Positions 53,369 to 61,676 of a DNA stretch of 64,000 bases are shown in pieces. The position numbers and the translations under genes were made by a program. The DNA lies in the NCBI GenBank assembly GCA_030263385.1, contig SZOX01000010.1:1-64000 (forward strand), in the 5' to 3' direction. Source of the stretch: Zeimonas sp003577305 (lineage in GTDB: Bacteria > Pseudomonadota > Gammaproteobacteria > Burkholderiales > Burkholderiaceae_E). The notes under the pieces are model-generated. The model had not been told where the DNA came from and did not search any database. It saw nothing but the letters and a program-made list of their open reading frames with translations. Position 1 is the first letter of the stretch. Each line of letters opens with the position of its first letter.

Positions 53369-53962
53369 TCAGAATCGCGAGCCGGGCTCGCGCAGGAATG
53401 CTTCCTCGGCCGGGGTCGACCCCCGCCCGAGAATCGCGTTGCGGTGCGGATAGCGCCCGAAACGCTCGATCACTTCGTGGTGGCGCACTGCCCAGGTCCA
53501 CGCGCCGCCGGCCAGCGGATCGTCGCGCAGCCGGGCGAACAGGCGCAGCGATTCGCGCTGGTCGTCGAGCGACTCGGAGTGTTCGAACGGCAGATAGCAG
53601 AACCAGCGGCGCAGCGGGTCGTAGCCCGTGTCCCAGCCTTCGGCGACGATGCGCCGCGCCACGGCGAGCGCCGCCGCGTCGCCGGCGAACATCTTCGGCG
53701 TGTCGCGAAACGCGTTGCGCGTGAACTGGTCGAGCACGATCACCAGCGCCGGCGCCGATGCGGCATCGTGCGCCCAGTGATTGCAGCCGCCCGCCAGCGC
53801 GTGCTCGATCAGCGCGCCGAAGGCATCGCGGATCTCCTCGTCGAAAGCCGCGTCCTTGCCGAACCAGCGGGCGCGCACCGTGCCGCGCTCGCTGCCGTCG
53901 GGCCCGTCGAACCAGAACGCCAGCACGCGCTGCGCCTGGGCGTCGTCGGCGATCAGCTGCAT
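53369..53962 (-). CDS. DUF924-family protein
   Basis: A 197-residue protein: VLAFWFDGP at the start, RWFGKDAAFDEEIRDAFG, LVIVLDQFTRNAFRDTPKMFAGD and RWFCYLPFEHSESLDDQ are the marks of DUF924, an all-helical family of unknown function. It has no signal peptide. It overlaps the wax ester synthase gene by 10 bases and so shares its transcript. Confidence 0.9.
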   Translation of the reverse strand: MQLIADDAQAQRVLAFWFDGPDGSERGTVRARWFGKDAAFDEEIRDAFGALIEHALAGGCNHWAHDAASAPALVIVLDQFTRNAFRDTPKMFAGDAAALAVARRIVAEGWDTGYDPLRRWFCYLPFEHSESLDDQRESLRLFARLRDDPLAGGAWTWAVRHHEVIERFGRYPHRNAILGRGSTPAEEAFLREPGSRF

Positions 53963-55413
53963 GCGAGATCCATCAGCAGCGCGTGCTCGAGCTCGCCCGG
54001 TTCGGGCTCGCGCTCGAGCAGAAAGCCGTTCGGCAGCATGGCCATCGCCAGCACCAGCCGCTCGAACTCGGGCGCGAAACCGTCGATGATCGCCTGGGGA
54101 TCGGGGCACAGCGCGGTGTCGCTCATCACGCCGAACTGCACGCCGCCCGCATAGGAGAGGATCGACACGCCGATGCCGATGTCGCCCGACTGCGGCACCC
54201 AGAACATCATCCGCGCCAGCGGCACGCCGGCCATGCTGATCGTCTCGGTGGGCCCGGGCACGTTGGTCATCACCGCGCTCGCCTTGTTGCCGAGGTATTC
54301 GAGAATCTGCGTCTGCAGCAGATGCGGCAGCAGGCCCGCCGCGCCGAGCATCAGGTAGGCGATGATCGGCTGGTAGCCGGCCTTCAGCTCGCGCATGCGC
54401 CGGCGCACCTCGCTCACCCGGGCGATCGGGCTGGCGATGCCCACCGGCAGGCACAGCGGCACCAGCCCGAAACGATTGCCGAGCTCGTGGATCGGCTCGG
54501 ACGCCGGGCGCAGGTTCACCGGCACCATCGCGCGCATCTCGCAGTCTTCGGCGACTTCGTCGCCGCGGCCGAGCAGGTAGCGGCGTAGCGCACCCGCCAC
54601 GCAGGACAGCAGCACGTCGTTCACCGACGCGCCCATCCCCTTGCAGACCGCCTTCACCTCTTCGAGCGACAGCGGCTCGTTCCAGGCGAACGCCTTGCGC
54701 CCGCGCGGCGTTCCCTTGAGCCGCGTGTGCGTGTCGTCGGTCATCAGCAGGATCGCGAGCGTGTCGCGCAGCATGCGCCCGCCCGCCTGCGCATAGTCGC
54801 CCAGCCGGTCGGGGTGCGCGACCGTGTCGAGCGACTTCGCTACGAGTGTGCCCGTGGCATCGATCGCGGCGACCGTGCCCCGGGTGAACGTCTCGAGCCA
54901 TGGATCCCAGGGATTCGACTCGAGCCCGGCGTCTTCGTCGGCGCGCGCCTGCGCTTCGGGGCCGGCCGCGTCGGTGAGCGAGAGCATCACCCGCACCAGC
55001 GCAATGCCGTCGGCGATGCAGTGATGCATCCGCGTGACCATCGCGCTGGTGCCGTTGTAGTCCTCGACCAGGTGGAACTGCCACAACGGATGCGCCGGAT
55101 CGAGCGGTTGCCGGGCCAGCCGCGCGGTGAGTCGCTGCAACTCGCGGGCGCCGCCCCGGGGCAGCTTCACGGGCACCAGGTGGCGCTCGAGGCTGAAGCC
55201 TTCGTCGTCGGCCCAATAGTGGCCGGTGGGGTCGGAATCGATGCGCTGGCGAAACCGCGCGAACTTCAGCAGCCGCTCTTCGAGCAGCCGCGCCAGGTCG
55301 TCGCGCGAGATCCGGTGCGCGAACACGAAGACCCCGACGATCATCATCAGGTTGCGCGAGCTGTCCATGCGCAGCCAGGCGGTATCGACGCTGGACATCC
55401 TCTCGCGGACCAT
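53953..55413 (-). CDS. wax ester synthase / diacylglycerol acyltransferase
   Basis: A 486-residue WS/DGAT-family acyltransferase. The catalytic HHxxxDG motif is present as HHCIADG with His130, His131, Asp135 and Gly136. The C-terminal domain has VMTNVPGPTETISMAGVPL and GDIGIGVSILSYAGGVQFGV, also typical. Such enzymes join acyl-CoA to fatty alcohol or diacylglycerol to form storage lipid. GGAGG stands 6 bases before the ATG at 55413. It is divergent from acyl-CoA-binding protein and 16 kb from a fatty acyl-CoA reductase. Confidence 0.93.
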   Translation of the reverse strand: MVRERMSSVDTAWLRMDSSRNLMMIVGVFVFAHRISRDDLARLLEERLLKFARFRQRIDSDPTGHYWADDEGFSLERHLVPVKLPRGGARELQRLTARLARQPLDPAHPLWQFHLVEDYNGTSAMVTRMHHCIADGIALVRVMLSLTDAAGPEAQARADEDAGLESNPWDPWLETFTRGTVAAIDATGTLVAKSLDTVAHPDRLGDYAQAGGRMLRDTLAILLMTDDTHTRLKGTPRGRKAFAWNEPLSLEEVKAVCKGMGASVNDVLLSCVAGALRRYLLGRGDEVAEDCEMRAMVPVNLRPASEPIHELGNRFGLVPLCLPVGIASPIARVSEVRRRMRELKAGYQPIIAYLMLGAAGLLPHLLQTQILEYLGNKASAVMTNVPGPTETISMAGVPLARMMFWVPQSGDIGIGVSILSYAGGVQFGVMSDTALCPDPQAIIDGFAPEFERLVLAMAMLPNGFLLEREPEPGELEHALLMDLACS

Positions 55414-55491
55414 GATTCCTCCGGATGCCCGGCGCTTCGGCCGCCGGGGCGTTGCTATCATACTTGCCGGACTACCCGCGGAGGAATCATG
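55411..55491. promoter_or_regulatory. mirrored start regions of the divergent WS/DGAT and ACBP genes
   Basis: CATGATTCCTCCG (55411-55423) and CGGAGGAATCATG (55479-55491) are a perfect 13-bp inverted repeat, so both divergent genes have the same sequence from Shine-Dalgarno to start codon. The 55 bases between include TATCAT, a possible -10 element. The two mRNAs would not pair with each other, but the symmetry would give equal translation signals. Confidence 0.8.
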
Positions 55492-55746
55492 GCCGACCTG
55501 AACACCCGGTTCGAGCAGGCGGTGGCGGAATCGAAAACGCTGCCGGAGCGCCCCGACAACATGACGCTGCTCAAGCTCTATGCGCTGTACAAGCAGGCGA
55601 GTTCGGGCGACGTCGACGGCAAGCGGCCGGGCTTCACCGACATGGTCGGGCGCGCGAAGTGGGACGCCTGGAACGAGCTGAAGGGCACGGGACGCGACGA
55701 CGCGATGCAGCAGTACATCGCACTGGTCGAGAGCCTCAAGGGCTGA
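55489..55746 (+). CDS. acyl-CoA-binding protein
   Basis: An 85-residue ACBP with the four-helix family pattern: RFEQAVAESKTLPERPDNMTLLKLYALYKQASSGDVDGKRPG, and KWDAWNELKGTGRDDAMQQYIALV, which has the Lys-Trp-x-x-Trp segment that holds the acyl-CoA. ACBPs are common in eukaryotes and patchy in bacteria. It would buffer long-chain acyl-CoA for the divergent WS/DGAT. GGAGG precedes the ATG. Confidence 0.95.
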   Translation: MADLNTRFEQAVAESKTLPERPDNMTLLKLYALYKQASSGDVDGKRPGFTDMVGRAKWDAWNELKGTGRDDAMQQYIALVESLKG

Positions 55747-55757
55747 ACGTCGGCGCG

Positions 55758-56050
55758 TCTGGCCGGCGCTGCGCCCGGGGCCCGAGCGGAGGCGATGGGG
55801 CGCCCGGTTGCGCGCTGGCTGCGGCGGTCGGCGCTTCGCACCGACTCCCCTGCGCTGCTCGTCCCGGGGTCGTGCGGCGCAACTCGCTTCGCTCGCTGCG
55901 CTCGCTTCGCTCAGACACAGCGCCGCAAGTCAGATGTACGAAGCGCGCTACGCGCGCCGACCCCGGGACTGCGCTGCTCGGCGCCGCAGAAGGCGCGCAA
56001 CCGGGCGCCCCATCGCCTCCGCTCGGGCCCCGGGCGCAGCGCCGGCCAGA
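55758..56050. repeat. palindromic element A
   Basis: Arms 55758-55815 and 55993-56050 are a perfect 58-bp inverted repeat. The 177-base interior contains a 12-bp stem (55861-55872 with 55958-55969), a near-perfect 8-bp hairpin at 55827-55845 and a GCGCG/CGCGC hairpin near 55943. The interior is related, in opposite orientation, to that of element B. It begins 11 bases after the ACBP stop. No coding sequence is supported. Confidence 0.92.
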
Positions 56051-56257
56051 TGCATCGGCCGTTCCCGCCCTTCGCCGGCCTCCCGCCGCTTGCCGCGATG
56101 GCACCCACGCTGGTGATAGACGCGAAGACGGCCGTCGTGCCTACGAACGCCGATCGACTGCCACATGTCGTCAGAGACTACGGCAACACTGCGTACACAA
56201 GCTGCGACTTTGCCTTTGCGCGCCGCGACCTTGGTTGCGCACGCCGCCACGTTGCAT
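56051..56257. repeat. spacer between the palindromes, with four degenerate 21-bp repeats
   Basis: No gene is supported here. From 56183 to 56266 four units of 21 bp follow in phase, each beginning GCnAC and with TTGC-like cores (56183, 56204, 56225, 56246); the last unit enters the arm of element B. On the minus strand they read as heptads such as KVAARKG and KVAACVR, which could be a relic of a repetitive helical protein. Confidence 0.5.
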
Positions 56258-56584
56258 GCAAAGGTGCGGGCCGGGGCGATCAGGGCAGTTCGGCACAGCG
56301 CATGGGGGCGCGGGCCGGCCCGATGGCGGCGCTGTGTGCGGCGCCGAGCAGCGCAGCGTCGGGGTCGGCGCGCGAAGCGCGCTTCGTACATCTGACTTGC
56401 GGCGCTGTGTCTGAGCGGAGCTCGCGTAGCGAGCGCAGCGAGTTGCGCCGCACGACCCCGACGCGAGCAGCACAGGGAAGTCGGTGCGCAGCACCGACCG
56501 CCGCGGTCAGCGCCACCATCGGGCCGGCCCGCGCCCCCATGCGCTGTGCCGAACTGCCCTGATCGCCACGGCCCGCGCCTTTGC
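56258..56584. repeat. palindromic element B
   Basis: Arms 56258-56334 and 56508-56584 are inverted copies with 3 mismatches in 77. They share no similarity with the arms of element A. The 173-base interior is roughly 90% identical by eye to the reverse complement of the interior of A. Its 12-bp stem (56356-56367 with 56453-56464) has three base pairs changed relative to A, each compensated on the other side. It ends 39 bases before the stop of the antiporter gene. Confidence 0.92.
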
Positions 56585-56623
56585 CCGCCACCGCACGACG
56601 TGCGCGGCAAGTCGCGCAGCGAC

Positions 56624-57880
56624 TCAGATGGCCCGGAACGCGGCGATCGCGACGATGGTCGGAATGACGGCGGCGGCGAACAGGCCGAGCGGGCTGATCT
56701 CCTCGTGCTCGAAGTTGCCCTTGAGGATCGAGTAGCCGGCCGGGTTCGGCGCGTTCGCGATCACCGTGAGCCCGCCGCCGGTGACCGCGCCGGCCACCAG
56801 CGAGTACTTGAACTCGTCGGTGAGCCCCTGCACCAGCGAGCCGAGGTAGGTGAGCGCGGCGTTGTCGGTGATCGCGGTGAGCGCGGTCGCGCCGTAGTAG
56901 ACCGCGGTCGGGCTCATCCGCCCGAGCAGCGGCTGCAGCCACCACTGCTGCTGCCCTCCCAGCACGACCAGGCCGGCGAGGAAGAAGGCCACCAGCAGCC
57001 CTTCGCGCAGGATCAGGCGGTCCTGGTGGCGGCTGTAGCCGTGCGCCACGCCGAGGAAGAACAGGAACAGGCCCATGAAGATCACCGGATGGTGCGCGAA
57101 CACGACCACCCCTGCGAGAAAGAGCAGGTGCACGAGGATCAGCGCCGGCGGCACCGCTTCGCCGGACGGATCCGTCCTGACGGCGACGTGGCGCAGTTCG
57201 CTGCTGAAGAGCAGCGTGACCCCGAGCGCATTGATGGCCACCGCCAGTGCCGAGCGCCAGCCGAAGTGGGTGATCATGTGGGCGAGGTCCCAGTTCCAGG
57301 TGCCGGCCACCATCAGCACCGGCGGCGCCGCGTACGGCGTGAGCGTGCCGCCGATCGAGACGTTGACGAACAGCACGCCGATCGTGGCGTACTTGAGCCT
57401 CGACGACAGTCCCTGCGAATAGAAGCGGTCGCGCAGCATCAACGCGGCCAGCGTCATCGCCGCCGGCTCGGTGATGAACGAGCCGAGCAGCGGGATCAGC
57501 GACAGCGCCAGGAAATAATCGGCCATCGAGGCCGGCATCGGCATCAGGCGCGCGGTGAACTGCACGCTGGCCAGCGCAAACCGCAGGATCGGGCGACTCG
57601 CGGCGACGACCATGATCACGAAGACGAACATCGGCTCGGTGTAATTGCGCGACTCGAGATACTGCTGCGCCTGCCCGCCGCCGCCGACGAGAGCCATCCA
57701 CGCGATGAGCACCATCGCCCAGAAGCCGAAGACCACCTCGACCTCGCCCAGCAGGTGCCAGATTCCGGCATGCGCCGGCTGCGCGCGCGCCAGGCGTTCG
57801 AAGAACTTGGCCGAGAAGGTGTGCGCGACCGCGATCGCGAACAGGATCGCGCCGCCGAGCTGGATCGCAGTGGGTGTCAA
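56624..57880 (-). CDS. putative Na+/H+ antiporter (PF07399-type)
   Basis: A 418-residue membrane protein with about 10-12 hydrophobic segments. It reads AHTFSAKFFERLARAQPAHAGIWHLLGEVEVVFGFWAM near the start, then SLIPLLGSFITEPAAMTL and LTAITDNAALTYLGSLVQG and GGLTVIANAPNPAGYSIL, the marks of the putative Na+/H+ antiporter family related to the NhaD/ArsB fold. The start is a TTG at 57880 with only a weak ribosome site; no better start exists in this frame. It lies 28 bases after the PHA-system gene. Confidence 0.82.
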   Translation of the reverse strand: MTPTAIQLGGAILFAIAVAHTFSAKFFERLARAQPAHAGIWHLLGEVEVVFGFWAMVLIAWMALVGGGGQAQQYLESRNYTEPMFVFVIMVVAASRPILRFALASVQFTARLMPMPASMADYFLALSLIPLLGSFITEPAAMTLAALMLRDRFYSQGLSSRLKYATIGVLFVNVSIGGTLTPYAAPPVLMVAGTWNWDLAHMITHFGWRSALAVAINALGVTLLFSSELRHVAVRTDPSGEAVPPALILVHLLFLAGVVVFAHHPVIFMGLFLFFLGVAHGYSRHQDRLILREGLLVAFFLAGLVVLGGQQQWWLQPLLGRMSPTAVYYGATALTAITDNAALTYLGSLVQGLTDEFKYSLVAGAVTGGGLTVIANAPNPAGYSILKGNFEHEEISPLGLFAAAVIPTIVAIAAFRAI

Positions 57881-57908
57881 GGCAGGCTCGCGAAAGAACT
57901 GGGCCCCA

Positions 57909-58184
57909 TCAGGCGAAGTAGCGGTCGAAGTCCTTCTGCAGCCGCTCTTCGATGCGCGACGCGAACGCCGACAGCAGCAGCCCGAGCTGCGCGTCGAGCA
58001 CGACGCTGTCCTTCGAGACGGTGAGGCTGCCCGAGACGCCCGCGCGCGAGAAACGCAGCGCGTTGCCGTCCCACTCGCTCTCGATGGCGAACGACTCGGC
58101 CATGTCGTCGGCCACCTTCTGCGCCGCCTGGCGGGCCTTCTTCAGGCCCAGCGCGTGCCTGCGCTGAAGGTAGATCGCCGCCAT
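57909..58184 (-). CDS. polyhydroxyalkanoic acid system family protein
   Basis: A 91-residue protein: the N-terminus RRHALGLKKARQAAQKVADDMAESF is a basic helix, followed by strands (ALRFSRAGVSGSLTVSKDSVVLDAQLGLLLS) and an amphipathic end (RIEERLQKDFDRYFA). This is the pattern of the small PHA-granule-region family (PF09650). Its molecular role is not established. It lies 19 bases after the dehydrogenase gene and 28 before the antiporter gene. Confidence 0.88.
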   Translation of the reverse strand: MAAIYLQRRHALGLKKARQAAQKVADDMAESFAIESEWDGNALRFSRAGVSGSLTVSKDSVVLDAQLGLLLSAFASRIEERLQKDFDRYFA

Positions 58185-58203
58185 CGCCGCGCGCGCCCGA
58201 TGC

Positions 58204-59169
58204 TCAACCGGCGGACACCGGCGTGAGCAGCGCGCCGCCGGTGGCGAAGGCCACGAGGTTGTCGGCCGCGAGCATCGCCATGCCGAGCCGCGAGCTGCGC
58301 GTCGCGCTGCCGATGTGCGGCGTGAGCACGACGTTGGGCACCGTGAGCAGGCCCGGGTTCAACGCCGGCTCGTTCTCGTAGACGTCGAGCCCCGCGCCGC
58401 CGAGGCGCCCGGCACGCAGCGCCTCGACCAGCGCCGCGTCGTCGACGATGCCGCCGCGCGCCACGTTGACCAGCGTGGCTCCGGGCTTCATCGCCGCGAG
58501 TTCGCGGGCGCCGATCACGTGGTGCGTCGCTGCCGAATACGGCAGCACGAGGATCACGTGGTCGGCCTCGCGCAGCAGCTCGTCGAGTTCGACGCGGCGC
58601 GCGCCGAGCTCGGCCTCGTTCGCGGCGCGACTGCGGTTGTGGTAGAGGATCTTCATCGCGAAGCCGCGCGCGCGCCGCGCCACCGCCGAGCCGATGCGGC
58701 CCATGCCGACGATGCCCAGCGTGGTGCCGTACACGTCGGCGCCCAGCCACTGGTCGAACGACCAGCGCCCCCACTTGCCGGCGCGCAGCCAGTGCTCGGA
58801 CTCGCAGACGCGGCGCGCAGTGGCCATCAGGAGCGTCCAGGCGAGGTCGGCGGTGGCCTCGGTGAGCACGTCGGGCGTGTTGGTGACGGCCACGCCGCGC
58901 TCGGCGCAGGCTGCGAGGTCGACGTGGTTGTAGCCGACCGATCCGGTGGCGACGATGCGCACGCGCGGGCACGCCTCGAGCAACTCGCGGTCGACGCGGT
59001 CGATGGCGGTGACGAACAGCGCGTCGCGGTCGGCGGCGCGCCCGAGCAGCGTGGCGCGCGGCCAGTCTTCGTCTTCCTGGTTGGAATCGATCTCGAAGTG
59101 CGGGGCCAGCCGCGCGAGAACCTCGGGAAACACCTTGCGGGTGATCAGGAGTCTGGGTCGCGTGCTCAT
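58204..59169 (-). CDS. D-2-hydroxyacid dehydrogenase (glyoxylate/2-ketogluconate reductase type)
   Basis: A 321-residue NAD(P)-dependent D-2-hydroxyacid dehydrogenase. The nucleotide site is LGIVGMGRIGSAVARRARG near 145-163. Catalytic residues fall in VNVARGGIVDDAALVEAL (Arg), YENEPALNPGL (Glu) and LTPHIGSAT (His). The family includes glyoxylate, hydroxypyruvate and 2-ketogluconate reductases. It lies 17 bases after pncB, in line with the nicotinate genes, but a link to that pathway is not shown. Confidence 0.92.
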   Translation of the reverse strand: MSTRPRLLITRKVFPEVLARLAPHFEIDSNQEDEDWPRATLLGRAADRDALFVTAIDRVDRELLEACPRVRIVATGSVGYNHVDLAACAERGVAVTNTPDVLTEATADLAWTLLMATARRVCESEHWLRAGKWGRWSFDQWLGADVYGTTLGIVGMGRIGSAVARRARGFAMKILYHNRSRAANEAELGARRVELDELLREADHVILVLPYSAATHHVIGARELAAMKPGATLVNVARGGIVDDAALVEALRAGRLGGAGLDVYENEPALNPGLLTVPNVVLTPHIGSATRSSRLGMAMLAADNLVAFATGGALLTPVSAG

Positions 59170-59186
59170 CCGGCGGATTATAGCGA

Positions 59187-60362
59187 TCAGCCCTTGATGT
59201 CGAAGACCTGGCGCAGGTATTGCAGGTAGGCCTCGTCGTCGCACATGTTCTTTGCCGGGGTGTCGGTGAGCTTGGCCACCGGCTGGCCGTTGCAGCGCAC
59301 CATCTTGATCACGATCTGCAGCGGCACGTAGCCGAGGTCGTTGGTGAGGTTGGTGCCGATGCCGAAGGCAATGCGCGCGCGGTCGCGAAAGCGTTGGTAA
59401 AGCTCCGCCATCAGCGGGAAAGTGAGCGCGTCGGAGAACACCAGCGTCTTGGTCTTCGGGTCGACGCGGTTGGCCTCGTAGTGCGCAATCAGCCGCTCGC
59501 CCCACTCGAACGGATCGCCCGAGTCGTGGCGCGCCCCGTCGAACAGCTTGCAGAAATACATGTCGAAGTCGCGCAGGAACGCGTTCATCCCGTAGACGTC
59601 GGAGAGCGCGATGCCGAGGTCGCCGCGGTATTCGCGCGCCCAGGTCTCGAAGCCGAAGACCTGGGTGTCGCGCAACCGCGGGCCGAGCGCCTGGCAGGCC
59701 TGCAGGTACTCGTGCGCCATGGTGCCCAGCGGCGTGATGCCGTGGTGCATCGCGTACATCACGTTCGAGGTGCCGGCGAAAATCGGCCCCAGCCGCGCCT
59801 TGCAGGTCTGCAGCACTTCCTCGTGCCACAGACGCGAGAAGCGTCGCCGCGTGCCGTAGTCGGCGATGCGGATGCCCTCGAGGCCGAGCCGACCGGTGAT
59901 CAGCGAGAGCTTCTCGTCGAGCCGGCGCCGCCCCTCGGCGTAGTCGGGCAGCCGTACGGTCTCGCGGAAGTAGATCTCGTTGACGATCGCCAGCACCGGG
60001 ATCTCGAACAGGATCGTGTGCAGCCAGGGCCCGCGGATCAGGATGTCGATCTCGCCGTTGTCCTTCGGCGAGGGCGTCACCGAGATGTACTTCGCGTTCA
60101 TCTGGAACAGGCCGAGGAAATCGACGAAGTCGCTCTTGATGAAGCGGAAGCTGCGCAGGTAGTCGAGCTCGCGCTGGCGAAAGCGCAGCGAACACAGCCC
60201 CTGGATCTCCTCCTGGATTGCCGCGACGTAAGGACGCAGGTCGACGCCCTCGTTGCGGCACCTGAAGCGATACTCGACCTGCGCGCTCGGGAAGTGATGC
60301 AGCACGACCTGCATCATCGTGAACTTGTAGAGATCGGTGTCGAGCAGCGAGGTGATGATCAT
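59187..60362 (-). CDS. pncB: nicotinate phosphoribosyltransferase PncB
   Basis: A 391-residue PncB: LLDTDLYKFTMMQVVLHHFP at the start, VEYRFRCRNEGVDLRP, GTSNVMYAMHHGITPLGTMAHE holding the active-site His, and GIGTNLTNDLGYVPLQIVIKMV near the end. It makes nicotinate mononucleotide from nicotinate for NAD salvage. It is preceded by the enamidase-like gene with a 98-base gap, so both nicotinate salvage and, probably, breakdown are coded together. Confidence 0.97.
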   Translation of the reverse strand: MIITSLLDTDLYKFTMMQVVLHHFPSAQVEYRFRCRNEGVDLRPYVAAIQEEIQGLCSLRFRQRELDYLRSFRFIKSDFVDFLGLFQMNAKYISVTPSPKDNGEIDILIRGPWLHTILFEIPVLAIVNEIYFRETVRLPDYAEGRRRLDEKLSLITGRLGLEGIRIADYGTRRRFSRLWHEEVLQTCKARLGPIFAGTSNVMYAMHHGITPLGTMAHEYLQACQALGPRLRDTQVFGFETWAREYRGDLGIALSDVYGMNAFLRDFDMYFCKLFDGARHDSGDPFEWGERLIAHYEANRVDPKTKTLVFSDALTFPLMAELYQRFRDRARIAFGIGTNLTNDLGYVPLQIVIKMVRCNGQPVAKLTDTPAKNMCDDEAYLQYLRQVFDIKG

Positions 60363-60460
60363 CGCGATGGGCAGGCAGCGCGCCGGGCCGGCGCCTGCCG
60401 CGCATCATAAGGCATGGCACCGGCCGCGGCGCTTCGGCGCCGCGGTGGGCCAGGGCCTGT

Positions 60461-61648
60461 TCACACCACGACCGGAATCTCGGTGGCCGGCGGCGTATTG
60501 CGGCTGCGCCCGCAGCGCACGATGCCGTCGATCATCACCATGCCGATGCCGGGGATGTCGCCGAGCCCGACGCTGTCGAGCAGGTCGCGACCGGCCGTGT
60601 GCTGCGCGCGATCCATGAAGACGAAGTCGGCGGCGCGGCCGACCTCCACCAGTCCGCAGTCGAGCCCGCGCAGGCGGGCGGTGTTTCCGGTGGCGAAGCA
60701 GAACACCGACTCGGCCGGGATGCCGCCGACGCTGGCGAGCAGCGCGATCATGCGCAGGATGCCGAGCGGCTGCACGCCCGAGCCGGCCGGTCCGTCGGTG
60801 CCGAGGATCACCCGGTGCGGGCACTTCAGCTGCAGCGCCGCGCGCGCCGCGGCGATCGCGACCTTCTCGTTGCCGTTGTGCACGATCTCGATGGCGCGCG
60901 AGGACTTCTCGCACAGCTCGCACACGTGCGCCTCGGGCAAGGCAGTGTGGCCGCCGTTGATGTGTCCGATCACGTCCGCGTCGGCCTCGAGCACCACGTC
61001 CTTGTCGATCAGACCCGAACCCGGTATCGACGGCCCGCCGGTGTGAATCGTGCTCTGGATGCCGTACTTGCGCGCCCAGGCCACCATGCGCCGGGCCTCC
61101 TCGCCCGCCTTCACCGAACCCAGGCCGACCTCGCCGAGCAGCTTCACGCCGGCCTGGGCGAGTTCCCTGAAGTCGTCCTCCACCATGCCCCGCTCGAGCA
61201 CCGGTGCGCCGGCGAGCACCTTGACGCCGCCGGGACGGAAGTTGTCGAAGGCGCGCTGGGCGGTGATCGCCAGGGCCTTCAGTCCGACGATGTCCTTCGG
61301 ACGCCCGGGCAGGTGCACCTCGCCGGCCGAGATCATCGTGGTCACGCCACCGTGCATGGTCGAATCGATCCAGCCGAGCTGGCCCTGGCGTGGCGTCCAG
61401 TCGCCGAACACCGGGTGAACGTGGCTGTCGATGAGACCCGGGCAGACGCAGGTGCGGCGCGCGTCGATCAGGACGTGCGGCTGCGCCGTGTCGCAATCGG
61501 CCTCCTTGCCGAAAGCCGTGATCCGGCCGTCGTGCACGACCACCGTGTCGGCGTCGAGCACCGGTCGATCGATGTCGCCCGACAGCAGCAGGCCGATGTT
61601 GCGGATGACCACCTTGCCCGACCGGGCCTGCTCGACTGCCTGTGCCAT
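60461..61648 (-). CDS. enamidase-like amidohydrolase of reductive nicotinate catabolism
   Basis: A 395-residue amidohydrolase. Metal-binding HxH lies in GLIDSHVHPVFGD; MHGGVTTMISAGEVHLPGRPKD and ARKYGIQSTIHTGGPSIPGS follow, then GHINGGHTALPE, VILGTDGPAGSGVQPLG and the end RSRNTPPATEIP. As I remember it, these segments agree closely with Eubacterium barkeri enamidase, which opens and deaminates 1,4,5,6-tetrahydro-6-oxonicotinate to 2-formylglutarate. It is 28 bases after a TetR gene. Without a search, a related cyclic-amidase role cannot be excluded. Confidence 0.85.
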   Translation of the reverse strand: MAQAVEQARSGKVVIRNIGLLLSGDIDRPVLDADTVVVHDGRITAFGKEADCDTAQPHVLIDARRTCVCPGLIDSHVHPVFGDWTPRQGQLGWIDSTMHGGVTTMISAGEVHLPGRPKDIVGLKALAITAQRAFDNFRPGGVKVLAGAPVLERGMVEDDFRELAQAGVKLLGEVGLGSVKAGEEARRMVAWARKYGIQSTIHTGGPSIPGSGLIDKDVVLEADADVIGHINGGHTALPEAHVCELCEKSSRAIEIVHNGNEKVAIAAARAALQLKCPHRVILGTDGPAGSGVQPLGILRMIALLASVGGIPAESVFCFATGNTARLRGLDCGLVEVGRAADFVFMDRAQHTAGRDLLDSVGLGDIPGIGMVMIDGIVRCGRSRNTPPATEIPVVV

Positions 61649-61676
61649 GGGTTCGCTCCTCGTGGATTGGGCGGGT

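Noticed and set aside
49949..54154. A 1401-codon plus-strand open frame opposite recC and its neighbours
   Set aside because: It crosses several well-identified genes on the other strand and encodes low-complexity Arg/Ala-rich sequence. It is a shadow frame.
55948..56610. Long open frames across the palindromic region on both strands
   Set aside because: They arise from G+C-rich inverted repeats with few stop codons; none has a recognisable domain or a sound ribosome site, and the same peptides recur in inverted form.
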